From Cypionkella sp. (GTDB taxonomy: Bacteria > Pseudomonadota > Alphaproteobacteria > Rhodobacterales > Rhodobacteraceae): DNA of 64,000 bases. Of this stretch, positions 40,311-48,775 are shown one piece after another; the first letter of the stretch is position 1, and every line of letters starts with the position of its first letter. A model generated the notes under the pieces. The model made no database searches. It worked only from the letters and a program-made list of their open reading frames with translations, and was not told where the DNA came from. A program made the translations under genes and the position numbers. Where the stretch lies: assembly GCF_030652235.1 (NCBI RefSeq), contig NZ_JAUSBA010000071.1:55115-119114 (forward strand). The letters run 5' to 3'.

Positions 40311-40332
40311 GGGCGGGGCCAATGCCCCGCCC
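40311..40332 (-). terminator. GC-rich hairpin after the DUF305 gene
   Basis: GGGCGGGG and CCCCGCCC form a perfect 8-base stem with a 6-base loop, 26 bases beyond the DUF305 stop. No T-run follows, so it is a possible terminator or 3' stabiliser. It is the only structure I see in the gap 40137-40357. Confidence 0.45.
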
Positions 40333-40357
40333 GGCAAATTCCGATCTTACGGCAAAG

Positions 40358-40723
40358 CTACATCGGAGCCTCGACCCCCATCGCCTTGAGCATGTCTTTC
40401 ATCTCTGCGATCTCGGCCACCTGGGCGTCGATGATCTTCTGGGCCATCGCTTTGGTCGCTTCGTCCTTGCCCATCTGCAACTCCACCTTCGCCATGTCGA
40501 TGGCTGACTGGTGGTGTGGGATCATCATCAGCAGAAAATCCGCATCGGGTTTGCCGGTCGACATCATCGGCATCGCCGTCATCATCGTGTCCATCGGTGC
40601 CATGAACGGCTTCATTCCGGCGTCAGACATTGCTTGCATTTTGTCATGACTATCGGCAAAAGCCAGACCGCCAACGAGGGACAGGGCCGCAGCGAGGATC
40701 AGTGTCGTGGTCGTGGTCTTCAT
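40358..40723 (-). CDS. DUF305 family periplasmic protein
   Basis: 121 residues from the ATG at 40723 (GGAG upstream). It has a signal peptide (LILAAALSLVGGLAFA), then Met-rich sequence (MKPFMAPMDTMMTAMPMM) and the family core DADFLLMMIPHHQSAIDMAKVEL with the conserved HHQ. A helix of the form KDEATKAMAQKIIDAQVAEIAEMKDML follows. DUF305 proteins are ferritin-like four-helix bundles frequently encoded with copper genes. Metal binding by the HH and Met residues is inferred. Confidence 0.9.
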   Translation of the reverse strand: MKTTTTTLILAAALSLVGGLAFADSHDKMQAMSDAGMKPFMAPMDTMMTAMPMMSTGKPDADFLLMMIPHHQSAIDMAKVELQMGKDEATKAMAQKIIDAQVAEIAEMKDMLKAMGVEAPM

Positions 40724-41088
40724 GGGGTTCTCCATTGGATGCTGCAAGGATTTTGCAGGTTTTTGCTCTCAGTGTGTCAACGCGGCTGCATTCGGTTCAG
40801 TTCCAGACCCGTCCCCGGATGCGCCGATCACAAATGCCTGATCGCAACGGGGCGTTGGCTCCATTTGTCATGCGCCAGTCGCAATAACTCATTGGCACGG
40901 CCATCAGCTCGTCCACGTCAAGCCCGTCAAGGCGGGCGACGCCGCAGTTGGTCTGCACCAGCCCGACTAAAAGATGCGCGCAGGAAAGCTCGGAGCTGTT
41001 TGCCCGACCGGTTCGGTTGACGACCGGAATTCCGGCAGCTAGTGGATAGGGGAGCCGTTTGTCGAACCACATTTCTCAGGGGCTGCCA
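40724..41088. other. gap with no convincing gene
   Basis: 365 bases between divergent DUF305 and nuclease-like genes. A minus-strand frame of 91 codons (40797-41072) has acceptable codon bias and contains MSYCDWRMTNG. It matches no family I know, overlaps one possible start of the plus-strand gene and has no good ribosome binding site, so I leave it uncalled. No clear operator seen. Confidence 0.4.
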
Positions 41089-42360
41089 GTGTCCGATTTC
41101 CTGCCGATCCTAGTCGAAAACTGGCGAGCCGACCCATCAGGCACTTATCAATCCTGGTTCCTTTGGGAAGAACGCATCAAGAATTTCCGTTCAATCCGGC
41201 GCGGTCTGCAGGCGGTTGTGCGCGAAATTGAACAGGGCAGCTTTGGCACCGCATATCGCGGATCGTCCCTAGAGACGGTGGTGCATTCGATCGCTGAACA
41301 GCGCCAGATCTTTCGGGGCGCGGATCACGCGTTTCTCTGGAAACCCAAGTTGCGCATCCCGGACATTTACGAAAACCCCACCAATCAACGCGCGTTCGGG
41401 CATCTGCTTGACACTTGTATCTGCTGCAATACCGAAGCCGAAGTTCTGGCGGCAATCCGGCGCATTGATGCATTGAAAGTCAAAGGATTGGGGCCGGCGG
41501 TCGCCAATCTGTTGTATTTCCTGCATCCCACAATCATGCCGCCCTGCAACACGGCGATTGTAAATGGCTATAACACGTTGACGGGCGCCAAGACCAAACT
41601 TGGTCGTTGGGACGAATATCTGGCAATGCGTTCCGGACTGATCGCGCTGAATGCGAAGTATCGCGGCCTATTGTCAAATGACCTCGGCGCAATCGCGGGG
41701 CTGATGTTCGATATCGGCAGCGGTCGCTACCCGGTGCCTGCGCCCGACCTTTCTGGCGAAAGTCGGGCCAAGTGGCAGGCTGATCTGGCGCAGATCCGCC
41801 ACGAAGGCGCAATTCTGGCCAAAGCCGATGCGCTCAGCCGCGAGAACGACCACACCCACACCGAGATTCAGGGGTGGCTGCGCGATCTGGGGCTGACGCT
41901 GGGATTTTCGGTCTGGGTCGCATCGAACGATCAGGGCCGAATCTGGCAGGGTGGCAAACTGGGCGACGGCTGCCTCACCACCCTCCCACCGGTGATGGCG
42001 CAAGCGCGCGGCGGCGATGCAGTGCGTTTGATCGACATCATCTGGCTGGACAAATCTACCGGACAGGCCGTCGCGGCATTTGAAGTGGAACATAGCACTT
42101 CGATCTATTCCGGCATCGTGCGGATGCTCGATCTCGCGCTAGGCGGCAGCGAGGCACCGCCCGAAGGGCTGTTTTTGGTGGCCCCGGATGGCCGCGAAAA
42201 AGATGTGCGCGCGCAACTGATCCGCCCGGCGTTTGGCAGCATCGGCCACCTGAACCTACGCTATATTCCCTACAGCGAGTTGCGGCAGCACCGCGAAACG
42301 ATTGCGCGGTTCGGAACGGGCATGAAGGCGATACATGCGCTATCCCGGGCACTTACCTGA
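41089..42360 (+). CDS. putative HhH plus PD-(D/E)XK-like nuclease
   Basis: 423 residues from a GTG at 41089 (AGGGG upstream); a TTG at 41059 is the alternative. The N-terminal half is helical with a helix-hairpin-helix-like stretch (IDALKVKGLGPAVANLLYFLHP), recalling DNA-glycosylase folds. The C-terminal third has RLIDIIWLD, then AAFEVEHSTSIYSGIVRMLDLAL and LFLVAPDGREKDVRAQL. The E-x-E-H-S-T block after an Asp strand resembles restriction-endonuclease-like domains. No methyltransferase adjoins it. A role in DNA cleavage or defence is inferred. Confidence 0.6.
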   Translation: MSDFLPILVENWRADPSGTYQSWFLWEERIKNFRSIRRGLQAVVREIEQGSFGTAYRGSSLETVVHSIAEQRQIFRGADHAFLWKPKLRIPDIYENPTNQRAFGHLLDTCICCNTEAEVLAAIRRIDALKVKGLGPAVANLLYFLHPTIMPPCNTAIVNGYNTLTGAKTKLGRWDEYLAMRSGLIALNAKYRGLLSNDLGAIAGLMFDIGSGRYPVPAPDLSGESRAKWQADLAQIRHEGAILAKADALSRENDHTHTEIQGWLRDLGLTLGFSVWVASNDQGRIWQGGKLGDGCLTTLPPVMAQARGGDAVRLIDIIWLDKSTGQAVAAFEVEHSTSIYSGIVRMLDLALGGSEAPPEGLFLVAPDGREKDVRAQLIRPAFGSIGHLNLRYIPYSELRQHRETIARFGTGMKAIHALSRALT

Positions 42361-42433
42361 CTACGGGCGTCGCACCGTCTTGAAGGGCGCAAGTCAATCT
42401 GTGCTGCCATCTTGGCCACAATAGCATAACAGC

Positions 42434-42464
42434 TTGACCTTCCCCTGTGGGAAGCTTGTATGCC
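42434..42464 (+). promoter_or_regulatory. CueR-type promoter of copA
   Basis: A -35 element TTGACC and a -10 element TATGCC are separated by exactly 19 bases. The spacer contains a dyad, CTTCCC-N4-GGGAAG (42439-42454). The overlong spacer with a CTTCC/GGAAG dyad is the known design of CueR-controlled copper promoters. The -10 ends 74 bases before the copA ATG. The CueR-type gene at 4394 would be the regulator. Confidence 0.85.
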
Positions 42465-42537
42465 AAATGTGTCGCAATATGGCGTCCTGTCAGGTCGGCA
42501 AGTTTACAAAGCACAGCGCAGCTGAAAGGCCACCCTA

Positions 42538-44901
42538 ATGCCCGAATCACAGAACACGCATGCCGGTCACGATCACGCGGCAATGCCCGCTGATGAAGTC
42601 GCACAGGTTGGCGGCGCGACGGCGATTGACCCGGTTTGCGGCATGACGGTGAACTTGAAAGCAGACACGCGGACAGAAAGTTTTGACGGCAAGCCGTTTC
42701 ATTTCTGTTCCGAAAAATGCCAGACCAAATTCAAGGGCGACCCGTGGTTCTATGCCTCGGGCAACGCGGCCAAGCGCGGCAAAGTGGTGGCGGTGGGCAC
42801 GAAATACACCTGTCCGATGCACCCGCAGATCATCCGCGATGCGCCTGGGTCTTGCCCGATCTGCGGCATGGGGCTGGAGCCCGTGCTGCCGTCTGATGCG
42901 CCCAGCCATGAGTTGACCGACTTTACCCGCCGCATGTGGATCAGTGCCGCCGCTGCGGTGCCGCTGGTTGTGTTGACCATGGGGCCGCTCATCGGCCTTC
43001 CCATCCGCGATTGGGTTGGGCATCAGAATGCGATGTATCTGGAGTTTTTGTTGGCCACTCCGATCATCCTCTGGGCAGCTTTGCCGTTCTTCAAACGCGG
43101 CTGGGACTCGATCATAAACCGGTCGCCCAATATGTGGACGCTGATTTCGCTGGGTGTGCTGGCGGCCTATGGCTATTCGCTGCTGGCGACGTTCTTGCCG
43201 GGCGTGTTCCCGGAACAATACCGCATGGGCGGAATGGTGGGCACCTATTACGAGGCGGCAGTTGTGATCGTCGCGCTGGTTTTTGTGGGTCAGGTGCTGG
43301 AACTGCGGGCGCGGGAACGCACCGGGGATGCGATCCGCACGCTTTTGGATCTTGCCCCGAAAACCGCGCGCCGCATTCTGCCGGACGGCAGTGAATACGA
43401 TGCGCCGCTGGAAAACATCATGGCAGGCGACCGGCTGCGGGTGCGCCCCGGCGATGCGGTGCCGGTGGACGGCGTTGTCGTGTCCGGAACGTCTTCGCTT
43501 GACGAAAGCATGTTGACCGGCGAATCGATGCCGGTCGAAAAGGGCCCGGGCGACAAGGTGACCGGAGCCACGATCAACAAAAATGGTTCCCTGATCATCG
43601 AGGCGGCAAAGGTCGGCGCGGACAGCGTGCTGGCGCAGATCGTGGCAATGGTCTCGGGTGCCCGCAGATCGCGCGCTCCCATCCAAGGCTTGGCGGATCG
43701 GGTATCGGCAATCTTTGTGCCGATGGTCGTGCTGATCGCGGTGCTGGCCTTTGCGGCATGGATGATCTTTGGCCCGCAGCCCGCGCTGGTGTTCGCCTTT
43801 GCGTCGGCGGTGTCGGTGCTGATCATCGCCTGCCCCTGCGCGCTTGGGCTGGCGACGCCGATCTCTATCACCACCGCCGCCGGGCGCGGGGCGCAAGCTG
43901 GCGTGCTGATCAAGGACGCCGAGGCGCTGGAACGGATGGCAGGCGTGGACACGCTGATCGTGGACAAGACCGGCACGCTGACGCTGGGAAGGCCCACGCT
44001 GACCGATACCGTGGCACTTGGGGCGATTGCTGAAGCCGACATTCTGGCCTTCGCCGCCGCGCTGGAACGCGGCTCAGAACACCCGTTGGCCGAAGCGATT
44101 GTCGAGGGGGCCGCTGCAAAAGCCGTGCGCAAACTGGACGCCACAGAGTTTGAGGCGGTGACAGGCAAGGGCGTGAAAGGTCTGGTCGAGGGGCGCCGCG
44201 CCGCCCTTGGTAACGCGGCGATGATGAAAGAACTGGGGTTGGACACATCGGGTGCCGAAACTGCCGCCGACGCCCTGCGCGCCTCTGGAAAGACCGCGAT
44301 GTTCATCGCCATTGATGGCGCCTTGGCGGGGATCGTGGCGGTGGCCGATCCGATCAAGGACAGCACCATTCCGGCAATCGCAGCCCTGCATGCGCTTGGC
44401 CTTCGGGTGATCATGGCGACAGGCGACAACGAGCGCACCGCAAAGGCCGTTGCCGCCAAACTGGGCATTGATGAGGTGCGCGCCGGTGTGCTGCCCGAGG
44501 ACAAGAAGGCAATGATCGACGAGTTGCGCGCGCAAGGCCGCAAGATCGCAATGGCGGGCGACGGGGTGAATGACGCCCCTGCCCTTGCTGCGGCCGATGT
44601 CGGCATCGCTATGGGAACCGGGGCCGATGTGGCGATGGAAAGCGCCGGGATCACGCTGCTCGGTGGCGATCTGATGGGCATCGTGCGGGCGCGCAAACTG
44701 GCAAAGGCGACCCTGCGCAACATCAAGCAGAACCTGTTCTTCGCCTTTGCCTACAACGCGGCAGGCATCCCTATTGCGGCGGGAGTCCTGTACCCGATCA
44801 CCGGCACCTTGCTGTCGCCGATGATCGCCGCGGCGGCGATGAGCCTGTCGTCGGTCTCGGTCATCACCAACGCCCTAAGGCTGCGGCGCGTGGTGCTGTG
44901 A
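42538..44901 (+). CDS. copA: Cu(I)-exporting P1B ATPase (CopA type)
   Basis: 787 residues. A His-rich head is followed by a YHS metal domain (DPVCGM...FHFCSEKC, 31-75) and a second zinc-ribbon-like metal domain (TCPMHPQI...[10 protein letters not shown], 91-115), with no classic CxxC domain. Core motifs: CPC at 432-434 in [11 protein letters not shown], phosphorylation site DKTG (Asp476), [10 protein letters not shown], and [15 protein letters not shown] and [16 protein letters not shown] in the last spans. It pumps Cu(I) to the periplasm. The ATG lies downstream of the CueR-type promoter, and the next gene starts within its stop. Confidence 0.96.
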   Translation: MPESQNTHAGHDHAAMPADEVAQVGGATAIDPVCGMTVNLKADTRTESFDGKPFHFCSEKCQTKFKGDPWFYASGNAAKRGKVVAVGTKYTCPMHPQIIRDAPGSCPICGMGLEPVLPSDAPSHELTDFTRRMWISAAAAVPLVVLTMGPLIGLPIRDWVGHQNAMYLEFLLATPIILWAALPFFKRGWDSIINRSPNMWTLISLGVLAAYGYSLLATFLPGVFPEQYRMGGMVGTYYEAAVVIVALVFVGQVLELRARERTGDAIRTLLDLAPKTARRILPDGSEYDAPLENIMAGDRLRVRPGDAVPVDGVVVSGTSSLDESMLTGESMPVEKGPGDKVTGATINKNGSLIIEAAKVGADSVLAQIVAMVSGARRSRAPIQGLADRVSAIFVPMVVLIAVLAFAAWMIFGPQPALVFAFASAVSVLIIACPCALGLATPISITTAAGRGAQAGVLIKDAEALERMAGVDTLIVDKTGTLTLGRPTLTDTVALGAIAEADILAFAAALERGSEHPLAEAIVEGAAAKAVRKLDATEFEAVTGKGVKGLVEGRRAALGNAAMMKELGLDTSGAETAADALRASGKTAMFIAIDGALAGIVAVADPIKDSTIPAIAALHALGLRVIMATGDNERTAKAVAAKLGIDEVRAGVLPEDKKAMIDELRAQGRKIAMAGDGVNDAPALAAADVGIAMGTGADVAMESAGITLLGGDLMGIVRARKLAKATLRNIKQNLFFAFAYNAAGIPIAAGVLYPITGTLLSPMIAAAAMSLSSVSVITNALRLRRVVL

Positions 44902-45677
44902 CCGAAGCCCCGCGACCATGGCGGCGGCGGGCCATCTTTGCAGTAAGTCTGCTGGCGGTTGCGGGTTGGGTGGTTGGCGCGCCACGTCTTGCCAATCTAT
45001 GGCCCTCGCGGCTAGCGTTTCGTGACATGCCGGGGCTGACCCCCTTTCGCGAACTGGAAACGGCAGGCGCGCTGTCGACCGGTGCTGGACTGCTCGTCGG
45101 GCTGGAGGGGCAACACCCCCTGATGCAGCGCAAGACGCCCGCATTGCGGCGGTGCGCGCTGATCCTTGCAAAGCACTGTTTGGACAACAAACCGACTCTC
45201 GACTGCCAATTGCATTTTTTTCTGATTTCAACTGCCCGAACTGCCGCGTGCTGGATGCAATCCTACTTGATTATGATGCCGCCAACCCCGGCACCATCCG
45301 GATCCATCCGCCATGCACTGCCTTTGCTTGGGGCCGCGTCGACCGTCGCCAGCCAGGCCGTTCTGGCCGCCGACCAGCAAGGCGGATATCAGCGGATGCA
45401 CGACCGGCTGATGCGGACGCGCCTGGTGACGGATTTGAATCTGGTGATGTCCATTGCGGATCAGATCGGTCTTGACGGGCGACGCCTTCTGGCGGACATG
45501 CAAACCCCCGAGGTTGCGGGCGCACTTGACCAGGCAAAGGCGATTGCCTCGGTTTTCGGGTTTTACGGCACTCCGTCCACTGTGATCGGGCGGACCGTGT
45601 TCTTGGGGGCAATTCCTGCGGTAGACGGTACGCAGATCATCAAAAACGAACTGGCGGCCCTGCCCCTTCGCTGCTGA
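44898..45677 (+). pseudogene. DsbA-like thioredoxin-fold gene with two compensating frameshifts
   Basis: The open frame runs 259 codons, but its middle is nonsense. Frame A gives a membrane-anchored start (AIFAVSLLAVAGWVVGA) to about 45119. There a run of five C appears one base short, and frame B then reads PDAAQDARIAAVRADPC and FFSDFNCPNCRVLDAILLDYD, with the CPNC active site. At about 45304 one extra base restores frame A: RHALPLLGAASTVASQAV to FYGTPSTVIGRTVFLGAIP. The whole is a DsbA/DsbG-like oxidoreductase of normal length. It overlaps copA by four bases. As printed, the protein lacks its active site. Confidence 0.75.
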
Positions 45678-45693
45678 AACGGCAAACCGCGCC

Positions 45694-46137
45694 TCAGGCT
45701 TTGGCCCAATACTGCCATGCAACCACGATCAGCGCATAGCGCAGCACCTTGCCAATCGCGACGAACAGCACGAACCGCCCGAACGGAACGCGCATGACCC
45801 CTGCGATAAGGGTCAACGGATCGCCGACCACCGGAACCCAGGACAGCAGAAGCGACCAGATGCCGTAGCGGGCAAACCACGCCTGAGCCCGAATGTTCAT
45901 GCTATCCTTTATAGGAAACCACGAACGATCCTTGAAATGCAGAATATAGCGCCCCATGCCCCAGTTCACCAGCGCCCCGCCAATATTACCAAGCGATGCA
46001 AACGCCACCAGCAGCGTGGGCTGGCCCGTTCCACTGGCCAAAAGCCCCGTTAGGACGGCTTCGGACGACCCGGGAAGAAGCGTGGCCGACAGGAAGGCCG
46101 AGGCAAACACCATCCAGTATCCCGCAAACGCCGTCAT
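45694..46137 (-). CDS. YqaA/DedA-like membrane protein
   Basis: 147 residues with four hydrophobic segments. SATLLPGSSEAVLTGLLASG and LLLSWVPVVGDPLTLIAGVMRVPFGRFVLFVAIGKVLRYALIV match the YqaA branch of the DedA (SNARE-associated) family. Members are inner-membrane proteins linked to lipid scrambling or envelope homeostasis. The ATG abuts the TlpA-like gene's stop (TGAATG), so the two are coupled. Confidence 0.87.
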   Translation of the reverse strand: MTAFAGYWMVFASAFLSATLLPGSSEAVLTGLLASGTGQPTLLVAFASLGNIGGALVNWGMGRYILHFKDRSWFPIKDSMNIRAQAWFARYGIWSLLLSWVPVVGDPLTLIAGVMRVPFGRFVLFVAIGKVLRYALIVVAWQYWAKA

Positions 46138-46662
46138 TCAAGTCCCCGCATCAATCACAGCTTTGATCTGTTTTATGGCAGCAGGCTTGTCCCATTTCGC
46201 CGGGCCGGACACGCGGGCCAATTCCTGCCCCTTCCGGTCGATCAATAGCGTCGTGGGTAGGCCGAAGGCGGCGAAAGCCAGTTGCACCCGCACATCTTCG
46301 CCCCAGTAAAGCCCAAGGTCGCGAATGCCGATGTCGTCGTAAAAATTGCGGACGGCTTCGATCCCGCCCCTGTCAGTTGAAATCGGCACAACCGCGAAAT
46401 CAGGGCCACCGAGTTTGCGTTGCAAGGCATCAAGAGCAGGCATTTCTTCGCGGCAGGGCGGGCACCATGTGGCCCAGATATTCAGCATCACGACGCGGCC
46501 CGCAAAGTCAGACAGCATCAGGTCGCGCCCCGCGCCATCCTCAAATGGCGGCGACAGCAGTGGCACCGGATCATCGCCAAGCGTGAACGGCGGGCGGGCA
46601 AAAGCCGGTTTGGCCATCAGGGCCAGCGCCAAGGTGGAGAGCAAAATGTCACGTCTTTTCAT
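46138..46662 (-). CDS. TlpA/ResA-like thioredoxin, periplasmic
   Basis: 174 residues from the ATG at 46662 (AAAGGAG upstream); a longer frame to 46785 is rejected. It has a signal peptide (ILLSTLALALMAKPAFA). The active site WATWCPPCREEMP gives Cys67 and Cys70, with the cis-Pro region AAFGLPTTLLIDRKG. Such proteins reduce disulfides in the periplasm, for example for cytochrome or metalloprotein maturation. It sits between multicopper oxidase 2 and the YqaA-like gene on the same strand. A remnant of a related gene is at 62317. Confidence 0.9.
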   Translation of the reverse strand: MKRRDILLSTLALALMAKPAFARPPFTLGDDPVPLLSPPFEDGAGRDLMLSDFAGRVVMLNIWATWCPPCREEMPALDALQRKLGGPDFAVVPISTDRGGIEAVRNFYDDIGIRDLGLYWGEDVRVQLAFAAFGLPTTLLIDRKGQELARVSGPAKWDKPAAIKQIKAVIDAGT

Positions 46663-46684
46663 AGCGTTCTCCTTTCGCCGAAAG

Positions 46685-46710
46685 GCCCGCCCGGAGGGTT
46701 TCGGGCAGGC
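46685..46710 (-). terminator. hairpin after multicopper oxidase 2
   Basis: GCCTGCCCG and CGGGCGGGC (read on the minus strand) pair across an 8-base loop with one mismatch, 15 bases beyond the oxidase stop, followed by CTTTCG. The T-run is weak, so it could be a terminator or a processing stem before the TlpA-like gene. Confidence 0.45.
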
Positions 46711-46724
46711 ACGTTGCGTGGCGA

Positions 46725-48206
46725 TCAGGCTGACACCGCGAACTCTGTCATCATGCCGGTCGACAGGTGCGGCATATGGTGGCAATGCAGCATCCAGCGC
46801 GCCGCTTCGCCCGCGTCCAGCGCAACGGTAACCATCGCCATGGGCGGCACATAGACCGTGTCCCGCATAGCCCCGTTGATGGCCTTTCCATTGATGTTGA
46901 CCACTTGGAACGCATGGCCATGCAGGTGCATCGGATGGCCCATCATCGACATATTGTGGAACATCAACTCAACACGCTCGCCGCTGGTGGCGATGATCGG
47001 TTTATGGGTGTCCCAGGTCTGGCCATCAATCGTCCAGAGATAGGGCTGCATAGAGCCTGCCAGCATGATCATGTGCGCCCGGTCCACTGGGCGGGCGACA
47101 AGCGGGTTCGCTGCTTGCAGCAGCATTTCCTGCGCCATGTCAGTGTCGAAAGCCGGGGACTCCGCGTCTGACATTCCTGCGATCTTGCTGACCAGCGCAC
47201 CGGTGGTGGCGAGGATCAGGCCTGTGCGTTCACGCGCACCTTCGCGCAAGGCCAGCACTGGGAAAGCGCCGTCTCCAGGTAAATCAATCTCGATATCCAG
47301 CCGTTGCGCCATCGCCATGCCAAACCGTGTGCCGGGCATCGGCACAATCGCATGGCCATCCACCGCCACCAGCCGCGCAGGCACGCCCGTGTCGATCCAA
47401 AACGTAGTGGCCGAAGCTGCATTGACGATCCTCAACCGAACGCGCCCGCCCTTTTCCACCGCGACTACTTCTGGGTCTGAAAGGGTGCGGTCATTGGCCA
47501 GGTAAGCGTCGAAGTTGAAATCGTTCAGGTCCATGGCCATGCCGCCCATCGAACCACCGGACATGTCCATTCCCGACATGTCGCCGCCACTCATATCCAT
47601 GCCGGACATGTCAGTTTCGGCTTTGGCATCGGTGCCCATGGCCGACATGTCATGACCCGCCGTACCACCGGTAATCTCGGCCAGAACCTCCTCGGTAGGG
47701 CGGAACGAAAAGTCATGCAGGAACATCACCACTTCTTGCCGATCTGCAGAGACATCCGCAGCCGAGCGCACGATCAAAGGGGCTGCCAGAAGGTTCATCT
47801 CTTGCACCGGCACATGGCTGTGCATCCAGTGCGTGCCTGGGTTGGGCGCATAGTCAAAACTGCGCATCTCGCCGGTTTTCAGCAGGGGCATCGGAAGGTT
47901 AGGCACGCCGTCCTGCACGTTGGGCGGCATTTGACCATGCCAGTGGATGATGGTTTCGACGTCCAAAGAGTTGGTCAGATCCACGCGGAACTGTTGGCCG
48001 GGATCTAGGATCAACCCCTGCCCACCTGTCCCGTTGATCAGCCCGTAAACCGTAGCTGCCTTGCCGTTAATTTCCAGCACGCGGGTGGCGGCGGTCAGGC
48101 TCAGTGGTGCGGCGGATTGCCCGAACGCAAATCGTGGAAGCGCCGTAGATGCAGCCATCGCTGCTGATGCGGCTATAAAGCCGCGACGTGTAAGATCGTA
48201 TGCCAT
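46725..48206 (-). CDS. multicopper oxidase 2 (periplasmic cuprous oxidase type)
   Basis: 493 residues from the second of two adjacent ATGs (GGAG six bases before it). Tat signal (TRRGFIAASAAMAAS), copper motifs HWHGQ, HSHV, HPMHLHGH and HCHHMPH, and a Met-rich insert with tandem DMSGMDMSGG-like repeats before MAMDLNDFNFDAYLAND. It matches oxidase 1 (11264-12706) almost block for block; the main difference is this longer repeat insert. It would oxidise Cu(I) in the periplasm. A small secreted RPP-tail gene lies just upstream on the same strand. Confidence 0.93.
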   Translation of the reverse strand: MAYDLTRRGFIAASAAMAASTALPRFAFGQSAAPLSLTAATRVLEINGKAATVYGLINGTGGQGLILDPGQQFRVDLTNSLDVETIIHWHGQMPPNVQDGVPNLPMPLLKTGEMRSFDYAPNPGTHWMHSHVPVQEMNLLAAPLIVRSAADVSADRQEVVMFLHDFSFRPTEEVLAEITGGTAGHDMSAMGTDAKAETDMSGMDMSGGDMSGMDMSGGSMGGMAMDLNDFNFDAYLANDRTLSDPEVVAVEKGGRVRLRIVNAASATTFWIDTGVPARLVAVDGHAIVPMPGTRFGMAMAQRLDIEIDLPGDGAFPVLALREGARERTGLILATTGALVSKIAGMSDAESPAFDTDMAQEMLLQAANPLVARPVDRAHMIMLAGSMQPYLWTIDGQTWDTHKPIIATSGERVELMFHNMSMMGHPMHLHGHAFQVVNINGKAINGAMRDTVYVPPMAMVTVALDAGEAARWMLHCHHMPHLSTGMMTEFAVSA

Positions 48207-48274
48207 CATATGCTCCGTTTGGCTTCGGTGAAGCCATTTCAAACTGGAATGCACCGCAGACTTGCGGCGCTGTT

Positions 48275-48646
48275 TCAAGCATGATGCAGCGTGTCCGGTG
48301 GACGTTGTGCAGGATCAGGAACGAGCGAACTCCACGCAGGACCGACTTCCCCCAACCAAGTTGTCGCCTCGATCCTTTCAACCCGCCCAACGACAACGCC
48401 ACCTTCGAGCCTGTCCGTCCCGAGGCACAGTGTGGCACAAAGTGAACCCTTCATTTTAGAATGCTGGGGATCGCCATGGCTTGTTTGATCTTGGACATGC
48501 CCTGTCTGGATCATCGTCATGGACATTCCATGGGCCTGAGAGCTCATCCCCAAGTGGGATGTGTTCAAAGCAAAAATCAGCGCCAGCACAAGAAGACTGT
48601 GCAGCGTCGAAACAAATTCAAGAACGGTGCGGCTTCTTGAGTGCAT
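48275..48646 (-). CDS. small secreted Met/His/Cys protein with RPP tail
   Basis: 123 residues: a hydrophobic N-terminus (LHSLLVLALIFALNTSHLG), a Met/His/Gln-rich middle (MSSQAHGMSMTMIQTGHVQDQ), a CATLC pair, and a tail DPAQRPPDTLHHA. The layout recurs at 32482, 53940 and 61698. It lies 68 bases before multicopper oxidase 2 on the same strand and probably belongs to its transcript. Metal binding is suggested only by composition. The start is uncertain, with no good ribosome binding site. Confidence 0.5.
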   Translation of the reverse strand: MHSRSRTVLEFVSTLHSLLVLALIFALNTSHLGMSSQAHGMSMTMIQTGHVQDQTSHGDPQHSKMKGSLCATLCLGTDRLEGGVVVGRVERIEATTWLGEVGPAWSSLVPDPAQRPPDTLHHA

Positions 48647-48775
48647 GGGTTCGAGATAGTCCTACGTGGTCGACCCGGCAAGTAACGTCGTCGACGTGTT
48701 TCAAGTCGCGACGGCGGGAACGTGCTGAGAATGCTTTCTGGCGGGAGTTGGCGGATCAATTCGCGGCGGAATTAT

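Noticed and set aside
40797..41072. 91-codon minus-strand frame between DUF305 and the nuclease-like gene
   Set aside because: Codon bias is acceptable, but there is no family resemblance, no good ribosome binding site, and it overlaps a possible start of the divergent gene.
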